NCBI GenBank assembly: GCA_037127315.1
Contig: JBBBDQ010001274.1
Location: 668,001-732,000 of the forward strand
DNA from: Ascarosepion bandense
Lineage: Eukaryota > Mollusca > Cephalopoda > Sepiida > Sepiidae
Direction of reading: 5' to 3'
DNA: 64,000 nt
Under the pieces are notes generated by a model. It saw only the letters and a list, made by a program, of their open reading frames with translations, did no database searches and was not told the DNA's origin. Positions 23,337 to 33,003 of the stretch are shown here, in pieces. Made by a program: the position numbers and the translations under genes. Every line of letters starts with the position of its first letter. The stretch's first letter is position 1.

Positions 23337-23585
23337 TTTCTATTTGTATTTCTCACGTTCTTCCCACGAGTGACGCACGGGTCCAAAAGTCCACCCAAAG
23401 TTGCCCGGCAAGTTGGGTAACGGTCTTTTACAAACAGGGTCCCGAAGCGCACGATTAACACCTTGAGTTGCGGGCTGTTGTTCGGAGTTTTCCTTCTCCT
23501 AAATGGGCTGCCAAGCGACAGCTGACATAGACGCGATTGGAATTCAAAGAGAAAGACGCTAGTAAAAAAAAAAAAAAAAAAAAAC

Positions 23586-24022
23586 TTGGGCGTAGCAACG
23601 GCTCAACAAAACAAAACATCACTACTAGAGTATTTTGTTAAAGAAAGAAAAAAATTAATGGAAAAAAGTTGACATACGTTTAAGATTATTAGTGCTGTGA
23701 GATTTAAAATAAAAATGTAATAATTTGTTCGTCCACTTTATTTTTTCAATAAAGTCGTTGGTCGAAAATAGGGTTATCAGAATAAGATAAATTAAATAAG
23801 TAAATTAAATCAATAAATAAATAAAAATAAATATATAAATAAATACGTAGTCTTTCTATAAAATAATATCGTAGAAATTGTTTTTCATCGGATTTAATTT
23901 ATTTTCCTGTTGTTTTTTTTTTTGTTTTTAAGAAAATTATAATAGTTAAAAAAAAAATTATTACGAACTATCGACAGCTAAAGGAAATATAAAACGGATG
24001 ATTTTATTTATTAGGTTCATTT

Positions 24023-24026
<4 letters not shown>
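23586..24026. other. AT-rich spacer between retrotransposon copies
   Basis: Separates copies 3 and 4. Poor in G and C, with (AAAT)-like repeats at 23785-23845. Nothing else is seen. Confidence 0.7.

Positions 24027-24050
<24 letters not shown>
24027..24050. repeat. (TTA)n at the 3' end of copy 4
   Basis: Eight TTA units. The retrotransposon 3' UTR starts immediately after, as tgtcatttttcatcatattt, exactly as at 19743 (tgtcatttttcatcctattt). Confidence 0.95.
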
Positions 24051-24053
<3 letters not shown>

Positions 24054-24185
24054 CATTTTTCATCATATTTCGATTTCTGCTTTGGTCTCACTACCAACCA
24101 AGTCTGCGGGGAGACCTAAGGCAGGTAGTGGCGTGTTGTTATGGCTCCATTTCAAGTCTTTCTATCTTCCCTATCATCTCCAGCA

Positions 24186-25193
24186 TTACATAGATAAAGT
24201 TTTCCTTAGTGTGTGGGCTGTACTTAATAAGACAATTTTTTGTATATCTCTTAAGCTGGGGTTTCCAGGAATTCTTTCAATGTGTTGTTTTGTTCCATTT
24301 TTTATCATTCCAAGTGCACCTACTATCACTGGCACAACTCTTGTTTTCAATTTCCACATTTTTTCTATTTCAATTTCCAGGTCTTTATATTTTGACAGTT
24401 TTTCAAATTCCTTGATTGCTATGTTACAATCCGCTGGACAAGCCATATCAATTAATAGACAAGTTTTCTCCTTCTGGTTTTTAACAATAATGTCTGGCCT
24501 GTTTGCTTCAATTTTTCTGTCTGTGTAGATGGTGTAATCCCATAGAATGGTTACATCTTCTATTTCTGTAACCGGTGCTGGGTGATGTTCATACCAGTGT
24601 TTGCCTACAGCTTTTCCATAATGTTTGCATATTGCCCAATGTAAATATTGCCCAACTCTATCGTGGCGATTTTTATATTCATTTGGGGCAAGCACAGAAC
24701 AGCCTGAGATTAGGTGGTCTAATTGTTTCTTGGTGTTTATCACAAAACCTGCATTTTGGATCCATATTATTATGCATAATATTTGCCTGAAAGTTTCTCG
24801 TGAAAAGACTTTGGTCTTGCAGCCTTCAGTTTCAGACTTTAATCCAGATGCACGTAACCATCGATGAGTATTAACTTTGTCAACATTGGATTTATTGGCA
24901 CGTACTGGATATTGGCCATGCAAAGGTTTGTCTTGCCAGCGCTGTTTCATCTGTTCAAGAGCTTTATCTTTGGCTTTCATTTTCATATTCTTTGCCGCAA
25001 TAGCCGGCTCTTGGCTTCCGTTCTGCTTTTCTACAGAATCTACTAACTGTAAATCTTGTTTGAATTTACTGCCTTTTTTTATTATTGAATATTTTTTCTT
25101 TCTTTCTTCATGTTGCCTTACTAATTGTATCATCCAATCCTTTGTTGTTTCTATGTATGTTAGTAAGCCAATAGTTGTTGTCTTGTATGACAA
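24186..25193 (-). pseudogene. Copy 4: zinc knuckle and restriction-like endonuclease
   Basis: A 335-codon open stretch. Residues 1-60 are the connector (YIETTKDWMIQLVRQHEERK). Near residue 75 it reads MKAKDKALEQMKQRWQDKPL, then NTHRWLRASGLK. The knuckle is damaged: the copy 3 sequence DPKCRFCDKHQET is replaced here by CIIIWIQNAGFVINTKKQ and rejoins at LDHLISGCSVLAPNEY, so a local frameshift pair has removed the first two cysteines. The nuclease core is intact: YTDRKIEANRPDIIVKN, LLIDMACPADCNIA, KYKDLEIEIEKMWKLKT and VVPVIVGALGM. The RPD...D...K pattern is that of the PD-(D/E)XK nucleases of R2-superclade LINEs, which nick target DNA to prime reverse transcription. It ends AHTLRKTLSM. Confidence 0.85.
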
Positions 25194-25469
25194 TTCCAGC
25201 TGAATAAGACCTCTTCCACCTTCTTTACGGGGGTATGTATAGACGGTCTACATCAGCCTTTGGATGATGCATCTTATGCTTAGAAAGAAGCTTTCTTGTT
25301 TTAGCATCCATTCGCCTGATGTCGTTTAGAGTCCAGTTTAAGATGTTAAAGCTATATTGGACAACTGGGATTGCAAGGCTATTAATGGCCATAACTCTGT
25401 TCTGTGAATTTAATTCAGTTTTTAATATCATTCGTAGCCTTCTATAGTACTCTTTACGCACTATTTCTT

Positions 25470-26509
25470 TCATTTTTTATGGTGAATGTTTTCGCTCTCA
25501 TTTACACCTAGGTATTTATAAGCTTCTTCTGGTTTCAATTCTTTTATTGTTACAGCAGGGTCTAGGCTAATTGAGGATGTTTCTTGTATTGATCCACGTA
25601 AAACTGTAGCTTTAGCACATTTATTCAAATTAAATTTCATTCCAATGTCTTCGCTGAAGCATTTTACAGTTTGCAGAAGACCTTCCAGTTCATTATCATT
25701 CTTAGCATATAACTTCAAGTCATCCATGTAAAATAGATGGCTTATTTTCTTTTGTCCTATTTTATAACCACATTCTGTCTTATTAAGTTGACTGGTTAGT
25801 GCTATTAATGATATGCAGAATAGTAAGGGAGATAAAGAATCACCTTGAAATATACCTCTTTTGATGTTTATTTCATCAGACTTATAGTTTCCATTTATAT
25901 GATTGAGGTAAAGGGTTGTTTTCCATATAGACATGCACTGTTTGATGAAATTGATGATGACGGGCGATATCTTGTATATATTTAAAGTCTTTAAAATCCA
26001 GTCATGTGGCACACTATCGAATACCTTTCGATAGTCTATCCAGGCTGTACTAAGATTTTTCTTTGTACTGTAGCAGTTTTCCAGGATCATTTTGTTAATC
26101 AGCAATTGGTCTTTACAACCATAACAGCCACGTTTGCACCCTTTTTGTTCAAGCGGTATCATGTCATTTCTTTCTAAGAATAAATATGTCTGTTTTGTTA
26201 AAATAGATGTTAATAGTTTATATATTGTCGGAAGACATGTAATTGGTCTGTAGTTTTTCGGGTTGTTTGTGTCACCATTCTTGGGTAGAAGAAATGTAAT
26301 TCCTTTGGTCATCCATGCAGGAATTTTAGTGGGATCGTCAACCATTTCTTGAACTTCTTTGGCTAGTTTTTTATGTGCTGCATTTAAATAATATAGCCAA
26401 AAGTTAGGAATTTTATCTATACCTGCGAATTTCCAATTGTGTGCTTTTTTTAGTGCATATTTAACATCATCTTCTGTAATTCCAGACCATGTCTGTTCGG
26501 GTTTATTTT

Positions 26510-26513
<4 letters not shown>
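25470..26513 (-). pseudogene. Copy 4: reverse transcriptase domain
   Basis: A 347-codon open stretch covering most of a LINE reverse transcriptase. In order: NYRPITCLPTIYKLLTSIL (early motif), LEQKGCKRGCYGCKDQLLI, AWIDYRKVFDSVPHDW (motif A with its catalytic aspartate), IKRGIFQGDSLSPLLF (motif B), HLFYMDDLKLYAKN (motif C, with the catalytic YMDD), and MKFNLNKCAKATVLRG (motif D). It ends at YKYLGVNESENIHHKK. All core motifs are present, so the enzyme domain was alive until recently. The protein is still inactive as a unit because the N-terminus is missing and the next block (25225-25473) is in another frame. FYMDDLKLYAKN with a downstream RPD nuclease fits the R4/Dong group. Confidence 0.9.

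Positions 26514-26547
<34 letters not shown>
26514..26547. repeat. (TTA)n at the 5' junction of copy 4
   Basis: About eleven ATT units follow the truncated 5' end of copy 4. With the array at 24027-24050 the element is inserted inside, or has copied, a TAA repeat. Confidence 0.95.
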
Positions 26548-26646
26548 TCCTTGGATTTCTGTCGTATACATATTTTCTGTCGTATACATATTTTCTTCGA
26601 GGTCCCAAGTTGCGACCTAAGGCGACAAATTGCTTCATAAAATCTT

Positions 26647-27235
26647 CTACTTGACAGGCTCCAAAGGAGAGTCTGTAATGTGATAGGTGCTGATCTGGCG
26701 GCTCGACTGCAGCCACTTCCCCATCGTTGAAATGTGGCCTCCCTTTGTCTGTTCTATAACTACTTTCATGGCTTCTGCTCAGACGAACTTAAGTCACTGA
26801 TGCCTCCTCAACAGGTGTTTACTCCTGCAACCAGACTAGAGGAAATGGAAGTACGTTTACACCCATTCACAGTCAGGTTAGCCAAATACAGACGACAATT
26901 CTACTCCTGCAGCTTCTTCTCTCGCACTTCCCGCCTGTGGAACTCGCTCCCGTATTCTTGCTTTCCTGACGGCTACAACCTCCAGAAATGTAAATGCAAA
27001 GTCAATACTCATCTACTAACCACTGGACTCTAGCTCTCTCCCCACCCCCCGTATAACCTTCCCTTTCTCTCCACCTATGTATCTGTCATCGCACCTGCTT
27101 TCTCAGCTTACTATTGTTCCTTTCTGACTAGTTTGTACTCCTCACTCTTTTCTAATTAATCTTTTTACATTTATGTAGCCCCTTGCACATCAGTGGCGTT
27201 TCCGCCTTGCTCGGGGTGAAATGATTAAAAAAAAA
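26647..27235 (+). pseudogene. Jockey/CR1-like LINE (family J), C-terminal coding end and 3' UTR
   Basis: Translation from 26647 gives LDRLQRRVCNVIGADLAARL and, after a stop, NVASLCLFYNYFHGFCSDEL, EEMEVRLHPFTVRLAKYRRQ, FFSRTSRLWNSLPYSCFPD and YNLQKCKCKVNTHLLTTGL, then the stop at 27033. The SRTSRLWNSLP...YNLQ...K.V..HLL series is the conserved end of reverse-transcriptase ORFs in jockey/CR1-like LINEs. The 200-bp 3' UTR is C/T-rich and ends tgtagccccttgcacatcag, then tgctcggggtgaaatgatta with an A run. That terminal block of about 55 bases recurs at many loci in this window. The copy is 5'-truncated and its coding frame is fairly fresh. Confidence 0.85.
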
Positions 27236-29814
27236 AATTTTTTGTAAAAATTATTCTCAAAAACCTAAGATCACAGTCTTTATTTGCCGATGAAAAACAT
27301 TAATTTAGAAATTTTCGCAAAAAAATCAATAACTGTCGGATTTTGATGAAATGACTGAAATCATTTTCGAAATAATTATTTTTTTTAAATCTTTGTAAAT
27401 ATTAATTTTTTACATATGTTACCCACCCCTCACCAATTAATTTCCTGAAATATTTAGAAATCCATATGATTTTCCCATATACCTAATATTAATTAAATTC
27501 AGTAGTCATTAGGAATGCTCATCAACTGTTGTATTTTTTTTTCTAAATTAGCCAATTTTTAGGAAATCTGCTCCGAATTTTGAAAACAAAATTACTATAA
27601 CACTATGCTATTTTTTATTTGATAAACTTTTAATTGGCTTTATAAACAATATAAATGAAGGATATCATAGTCCGAATCTTTTTATGAATAATAAATTTCT
27701 ACAAGAATTGTTTTCGTTTTTATTATTTTTTATTATAATAATTTATAATTTTTTTAAATCTTAAAATAATTTTCTTCTTTATCGTAAACGATAGGTTGTT
27801 AAATTAATGCGTGAAGACTATACGTACAAATCAAAAATTGGAAAGCTTAATACAAACAACTGAGCCATTCAATTTTAAAATTGCTAAAACATAATAATTG
27901 TGTGCGTATGATGATGCGTATTTTTATTTTACGGGTGGCCGTGTGTGATATATATTTCATTAAAAGCTCACGTATTTCAAAGGTTGGCCTCCTTACAGGA
28001 AAAAAAGAAAGAAAAAATATAAACATTTTCGGCAGAATACAATTCTTTTATCTCGCTTCCGTGTCTTACGTTTTAACATTCAATGGGCTTTGCAAATCAT
28101 TCCTTCAAAATTTAAAGCAAGTTTCATGTTTTAATTTCTAGTTTCCTAATATTGTTAAAAAAAATGCAATTGTGACATTCAGAGTTTGTGGAGGTACCTA
28201 AAAAGAATATGAAAAATAGGTATTAAAAATAAAAATTAATAAATGCCATGACATTTCATAAATTATTGTGTTAGCTCTATCGTTATATAACTTCATTCTG
28301 TTATTAAATTGTAAAATTATTTTAAAAGAATGTTTTACATTATTTTATTTTTATTTTTCATAAGCCATCTTCAAACGTAAGGCTATAAAGCTAAACTAAC
28401 TAAAGTTCTATAAAATATTAGATAATTGCTGAAAATATTGTGTTAAATTGTTAATTTTTGAATATAGTTAAAAATAAAAAAAACGAAGCGTACGATTAAG
28501 ATTGTCAAATTCGTCTTCCATACTTAGCATTTTTGACGGCTTCTGTCTTTCATATCAGTTGTCGCCTGTGATAAAATGATGATAACACTCATAGCAAGGC
28601 TACCGTAATTAAGAAACGTTTTTAGTCCATTTGAGGCAGTAAGCAAGTAATTCTTATTTCAAATCAGATTAAGTTAAGTTTAAATTCGCTAGTTTGAATA
28701 AAATAATGTGTCAGCAATGTAACTCTTATTTTTGAAAGATTTTTTAAAACCTAGATTTAGCTTCTATTTACAAAATGTTTCGATCTATGAAAAATGGCCA
28801 AAAAATTGAAATTTTTTTAAAATAAAAAATATTTCAATTCCAGTCAATTTTGCTTATTGGAATTAGTAAATTCAATCTCTTGGATTTCAATTAAAGCTTC
28901 AAGAAAAGGTTTTGTTTTTAAAAATTCAATTTGAATTTAGGTATCGAAAAGGAGTGGAGGTACCTAAAAAAAGCATTCAGTTTAGAATTCCTTGTAGGTT
29001 ACCCCGGATCGATGTACACCCGATGAAGACCGGAACGTTGTGGTAACAACAGCAAAGATGTAAACAAAAGTACGAATGTAAATAGTGTAAATAATGAAAA
29101 CTCATCACCCGAGAAATTCAGACAGAAATAAATTTGTTTATTTGAATTAATATTTTAGAGGAAATGGAAGTACGTTTACAGTTTTTTAAAGGTTTATTTC
29201 ACAGCACATATAAATCTCGTAGTGGCATGGTAAAAGTAAACAAATTCCGGTCTTTATACAATGTTTTCTTTCGGCAGACAACACGCTAAACAAAAAATGG
29301 AGGACGAATAATACTTGTTTTCCTTCTTTCTATATCAGATTTAAAATTAATCAAACGTCACTTTTATCAACCAAACAAAACAAACAATAGTATTTCCATT
29401 ATACGCAGCATTATTTTAAAAAGTAGTCTCGCAACCGTAACGATAAATTTTCTACACAGTAATCTCTAATCTCAAATGAAACTGTCTCACTCTCATAATT
29501 GACACAAATTCTATAATTTTTTTCCTTTTCCTATCTGTATAGCATAATTCCTTAAGTATGGCGAGAGTAGCCACAATATTCACATCTGAACTAATGGCTG
29601 ATAGTCTCACTCAGAAAAGTCAGTGTCTCGAATGACGATTGCTAAAGCAGTGAGCTTCATCTAATTTTAAGAATATCATTTTAATATTTTATTAATACTA
29701 CTAGGATTGTGAACGCCATACTCCTATGGCCTCGCGCATCAACCAATCTCCTCGCCCCAAGGTATAGCTTAATTAGTAGTTCTTCTATCAGTAAATTTTT
29801 ATTATCTAAAAATA
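27236..29814. other. AT-rich spacer
   Basis: About 2.5 kb, very AT-rich, without a recognisable gene. A short motif (gtggaggtacctaaaaa) occurs at 28188 and 28956, and ggaaatggaagtacgtttac occurs both inside the LINE at 26840 and at 29160. A relic of the Penelope-linked motif (gtaaatagtgtaaataatg) lies near 29078. Confidence 0.5.
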
Positions 29815-29925
29815 TTCTTAAAATATAAAAATATTTTCTGGATTTAAATAAACTGCAAAAGGCTGATAAATCGTAAAAAGAACAAACATGTTCAATCAAT
29901 CAATCAATCAATCAATCAAAAGCAT
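29815..29925. repeat. Short interspersed repeat ending in (AATC)n
   Basis: tctaaaaatattcttaaaat, then aaactgcaaaaggctgataa and cgtaaaaagaacaaac, precede (AATC)7 at 29892-29920. The same block without the long AATC tail is at 32638-32705. The tetranucleotide tail suggests a retroposon 3' end. Confidence 0.5.
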
Positions 29926-30130
29926 AAGAATCAATATGAATTCTGGAGTATCGAATTCGAAATATGGATTAGTGTCTCAAGTGTGATACGAAGTTTGAGA
30001 TTGGAAGAATAAGTCAAGATACGAGATCATCTACGAGATAATGCGAGATTCATAAAGTAATGGAGTGAGTTGACCGATTAAGAAAACAAAATTTGAATCG
30101 TTATCACGTTTCATTTATTCCAATATTTCG

Positions 30131-30590
30131 TTAGTTACTCTTGACCAAGCTGTAGTGCAACTCTCTTTGACCTGGTTTCGATACGTGGACCATACAGTTT
30201 GGTTGCGATGTGTCAGAGACTGCTCCGAAATATCTATATGTCAGTTGATTATATAATTTATCTACCATTCTCATTCCCACACTTCCAATACCTGATGCAG
30301 GTGTAAGGTTACGTATTTCTGCATTTGGTGACACGAAATAACACCAAGGTCAACCATACTCCTAGATTCCTTTAACAGTTCGGTGCTTAATATATGTCCC
30401 GGCATAATACTATAACGGTAAGAAACTTAGTATGTCTTCATCTTTACTACCATGTTTACGTTTCAGCCGTTGTACGCTCCGGCCTTTTTCAGGTACTAGG
30501 AATTTTGAACTGTACACTTTATTACGATCACTGGGGTATATCATTCTCATTCCATGTGCGATGCCACTTCTAGTAGCTATGTACCAGAGA
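30131..30590 (-). mobile_element. Inverted terminal fragment of a Penelope-like element
   Basis: On the minus strand, cacatggaatgagaatgata, then taccccagtgat and cctagtacctgaaa, match plus-strand 31595-31660 (cacatggaataagaatgata, taccccagtata, tctagtacct). This segment is therefore an inverted copy of the sequence that follows the element's GIY-YIG region. Minus-strand translation contains KRKHGSKDEDILSFLP and GIGSVGMRMVDKLYNQL, of unknown function. It ends abruptly where the 5'-truncated coding part begins at about 30595. Penelope elements are known to carry partial, sometimes inverted, terminal copies. Confidence 0.55.
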
Positions 30591-30594
30591 GGGG

Positions 30595-31230
30595 GTTCAT
30601 GACATCCGTATACCGCACGCCAACATTCACTGGACAATACCTCAACTTCAATTCCTACTACCCATACAATGTAAAGAAAGGAATCGTCCGCTGCCTACAA
30701 CATCGAACAAAAGTTATAAACGGCGACCAAGATGAAATGGTCAGTATAATCAGTACCCTACAACGTAACAATTATTCAGGATACATGAAAACAGCTCCAA
30801 CTTACGTGAAAGGGAGAGTGCATGAGGATAGCAACTCTCAGAAAACAGCTTCAGTCTGTCTACCCTATGTGAAAGGGTTATCGGCGAAAATACTAATGAT
30901 CTGTGGTCCATATAACCGACGATCTTCAGAAGTAGTTCTACACTTTGCAGGTATCTTTCCCGAGTAAGACCACAATAAAATATAACATGACTAAGGACTG
31001 TGTGTACGCCATTCATTGTAGTTGTGGAAAGAAATATAAAGAAGAATCTGTCCGCCCCCTTAAGGTAAACACGAGGGGAGATAGAAAAATCAGGCTTAGC
31101 TGACTACATATGGAAGAAGAAAGAGATCACCGCCTCCTATGGGATGAAGTTAAAATAATATAGAACACTACTGAAAACAACGTATACTTAAGGAATCGGT
31201 GCATATGCTAGGCTACAAAAATCTCTTAAG
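30595..31230 (+). pseudogene. Penelope-like element: reverse-transcriptase end and GIY-YIG endonuclease, broken
   Basis: The open stretch to 30967 encodes TSVYRTPTFTGQYLNFNSYY and KKGIVRCLQHRTKVI, the block that follows the catalytic core in Penelope reverse transcriptases, then LPYVKGLSAKI. A frameshift near 30915 moves the continuation to IFRSSSTLCRYLSRVRPQ. From 30988 it reads MTKDCVYAIHCSCGKKYKEE, then SVRPLKV. This resembles the first half of a GIY-YIG nuclease (VY-x-I-x-C-x-C-x(3)-Y), though the expected YxG is changed to YKE. LWDEVKII lies near 31140 in another frame. The catalytic reverse-transcriptase core is missing. This is a 5'-truncated, dead insertion. Confidence 0.75.
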
Positions 31231-31740
31231 CTGACCAAGCATAAAAATGAAAAACAATATGAGAACCGGTAATATGGACTGCTAGAGAAAATCATTAGCG
31301 TCAAAGATTGCAATATGAGTTCTGGTAAAAAAAAAATATGCTAGCGAAAAACATTAGCATCAAAGATTGCAATATGAACTCTGGTAAAAAAGGATTACCG
31401 AGACATTAGTTTTATAAGTTCCAGAAATTCACATGCTTTCAAGGACACATGGTCCAATGAATATAGACGTTGGTTAGTTCCATTGACTTGACCCAAAGCA
31501 TTGTGAGTTCAATACCAGGCTACAGCAGTGGGGAAGAAATAACTTAGAGAGATAAGTTAAAGGCAGGTAACTACTTGTCTACCAATGTCTTCACATGGAA
31601 TAAGAATGATATACCCCAGTATATAATGGGTTTGGTTGGGAATTTCTAGTACCTCGTAAATATGTCAGTAAAGATGAGGACAACAGTCCAAATAGTGTAA
31701 ATATTACCTAATCTCAGAAGTATAGACAAATACTATTTTA
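31231..31740 (+). mobile_element. Penelope-like element, 3' non-coding part with a 59-bp duplication
   Basis: Two copies of a unit starting tgctag and containing tcaaagattgcaatatga lie at 31280-31338 and 31339-31390. Near 31593-31700 the sequence matches the inverted fragment at 30420-30560 and ends with gtaaagatgaggacaacagt, then ccaaatagtgtaaata. That last motif recurs at 29.08 and 60.03 kb. It is likely the element's terminal repeat. Confidence 0.5.
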
Positions 31741-31817
31741 GATGATGAATGTAAGTTTTTTAATATCGAGAAAAAATTATTATCCATTATCTATGACTGC
31801 TTCTTTCTGCTATTAGT

Positions 31818-32255
31818 CACTTGACAATATCCAAAGAAGAATCTGCAATATTATCGGTCCTGAAATGACATTTTGGTTTCTCTGTGCATTTTATATGAAT
31901 ATTTTCATGAAGATCGTTTTGATAAGCTTTCTTCTTTGGTAATCATCTTTATTAATTCAAGGTTAGTACTAGATTGACAGATCGGTCTCATAATTTTACT
32001 GATGAAATGACTGTATATAACCGTAAGTCCTATTTCTCTTGCATTTCTCGCCTGCGGTACTCCCTTCTGGCTTTTTGCTTTCCGGTCAACTACGATTTTC
32101 AAAAATTCAAATGCAACATCAGTCCTCACCTGACTTTTTGAAATCCTCTCTTTTATAGTCCTTTCTATTCAATAACGTTTGCAATGTCTCTTTCATTCTT
32201 AGTCACTTCTGTGGCTTTATCGACTTGCCTGGGGTGAAATGCTTTTATAAAAGTT
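31818..32255 (+). pseudogene. Jockey/CR1-like LINE family J, C-terminal relic
   Basis: cttgacaatatccaaagaag corresponds to the LDRLQRRICNII segment of family J. Further on, cgcctgcggtactcccttct (RLRYSLL, for RLWNSLP) and ttttcaaaaattcaaatgca (FQKFKCN) follow in the correct order. The end gtggctttatcgacttgcct, then ggggtgaaatg, is the family 3' block, shortened. Frames are broken throughout. Confidence 0.65.
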
Positions 32256-32351
32256 CATATTACGCAGAAATGTATTTGAAATATTAAAATGTAATGTTAC
32301 AAGTCTGTTGTGAAGAGTCTACAAAAACGCTTTTTGAACCATATATTTTGC

Positions 32352-32428
32352 TTCTGATCATAGCACGTTAGTTAAGCAGCGTCGAGCCTGAACAGTGGCC
32401 ACTTGGGAATACCAGGTGATGTAAGCTT
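32352..32428 (+). pseudogene. 5S rRNA pseudogene fragment fused to a SINE head
   Basis: The bases ttctgatca, then gttaagcagcgtcgagcctg, and acttgggaataccaggtgat followed by gtaagctt, align in order with the 3' two thirds of animal 5S rRNA. That region covers the internal control region (TTAAGCA-GTCG-GCCTG) and the end (CTGGGAATACC-GGTG-TGTA-GCTT). About 12 bases between them, around the C box, are lost. The SINE head ggatgtgcgtgtgg starts at the very next base (32429). The 5' third of 5S is absent. This could be a chance neighbour or the first part of a composite 5S/tRNA SINE. Confidence 0.8.
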
Positions 32429-32615
32429 GGATGTGCGTGTGGTGAAATGAATAATGACTCGAAATTGTTAATTGGAGAGCCTACTTTCAATTCCAGATGG
32501 GTTCGCTATATTTACTTACGCTATATTTAATAACTTTGAGAAAGATATGTATCTACCTCTTCTACCCCGAACTATGGGCTAATTACTAAAACGTGTATCT
32601 CAAAATCATTATTAT
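32429..32615 (+). mobile_element. OR-type SINE, diverged, 3'-truncated
   Basis: ggatgtgcgtgtggtg, then actcgaaattgttaattgga, gagagcc and ttcaattccag (B box decayed), with taatattt and gtatctacctcttctaccc in place of the usual body. It stops after aactatgggctaattac, before the conserved tail. Confidence 0.65.
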
Positions 32616-32637
32616 CGGCCAACGAAAATTTTAAAAA

Positions 32638-32705
32638 TCTAAAAATATTTTTTGGTTTAAAGAACCTGAAAAGGGTTGATAAGCCGTAAAAACGAATGAC
32701 TCAAT
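32638..32705. repeat. Second copy of the short repeat seen at 29.8 kb
   Basis: tctaaaaatattttttggtt, then gggttgataagccgtaaaaa, matches 29815-29885. It ends caatcaca, a remnant of the AATC tail. Confidence 0.5.
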
Positions 32706-32777
32706 CACACTTCTATTAAATGTTGCACAAATGTTGTACAATGTCATTTTGTTAGTTCGTACGAGAGTTTTTATTCG

Positions 32778-33003
32778 AGTCAGTCAGTCATTTAAGTGCC
32801 ATACTTGATACACGCTTGGACGATCATGTCTCGAAAGAGACATGACTGACTGGACAGAAGATTATTCCACAATAGTTTGCCAATACTTTTTGCGGTAAAC
32901 TGGTTGCCAGCCAATGCTATAGAATCCAATCTGTTCTATTATTTAACTAATAACTGGAGGGAAGTGACGGATTAATACCTTTCCAAGGGTATTTGCGCTT
33001 AAA
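32778..33003 (-). mobile_element. OR-type SINE, head missing
   Basis: The minus-strand 3' half and body are intact: the hairpin (plus strand catgtctcgaaagagacatg) at 32826-32845, the tggttgccagccaatgctat region, and aagggtatttgcgctta at the break. The tRNA-like head is absent, so this copy is 5'-truncated. Confidence 0.8.

Larger units (their letters stand above)
19743..23585 (-). mobile_element. R4/Dong-like non-LTR retrotransposon, copy 3, near full length (about 3.8 kb)
   Basis: This is the most complete member. In minus-strand order: a GC-richer 5' leader (about 23585-23330), a candidate start MALPVDK followed at once by a stop, an N-terminal region (22706-23113 and 21904-22563), reverse transcriptase (about 20960-22000), a connector (20747-20953), zinc knuckle and endonuclease (19880-20715), and a 3' UTR ending at (TTA)n. 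Damage: the in-frame stop after codon 7, frameshifts in the reverse transcriptase, a deletion right after YMDDLK near 21240, and a deletion of about 110 bp near 19950 that removes most of the sequence after the nuclease core. An A run at 23562-23583 (T run in the sense strand) marks the 5' border. There is no TAA repeat on that side. Confidence 0.85.
24051..26513 (-). mobile_element. R4/Dong-like retrotransposon, copy 4, 5'-truncated, best-preserved coding part
   Basis: A 2.46-kb minus-strand copy bracketed by TTA microsatellites at both ends (24027-24050 and 26514-26547). It retains reverse transcriptase (25470-26513), connector (25225-25473), and zinc knuckle plus endonuclease (24186-25193). 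The upstream break falls in the codons for IKNKPEQTW, so the N-terminal region is gone. It is the least damaged version of the catalytic part and the best template for classifying the family. Confidence 0.9.

Noticed and set aside
24082..24528. 148-codon plus-strand open frame
   Set aside because: Antisense shadow of the retrotransposon nuclease; similar frames appear at 18.8, 19.9 and 44.6 kb for the same reason.
30410..30637. 75-codon minus-strand gene
   Set aside because: It lies in the inverted Penelope-like segment, matches its plus-strand counterpart only as non-coding sequence, and crosses the junction at 30590.
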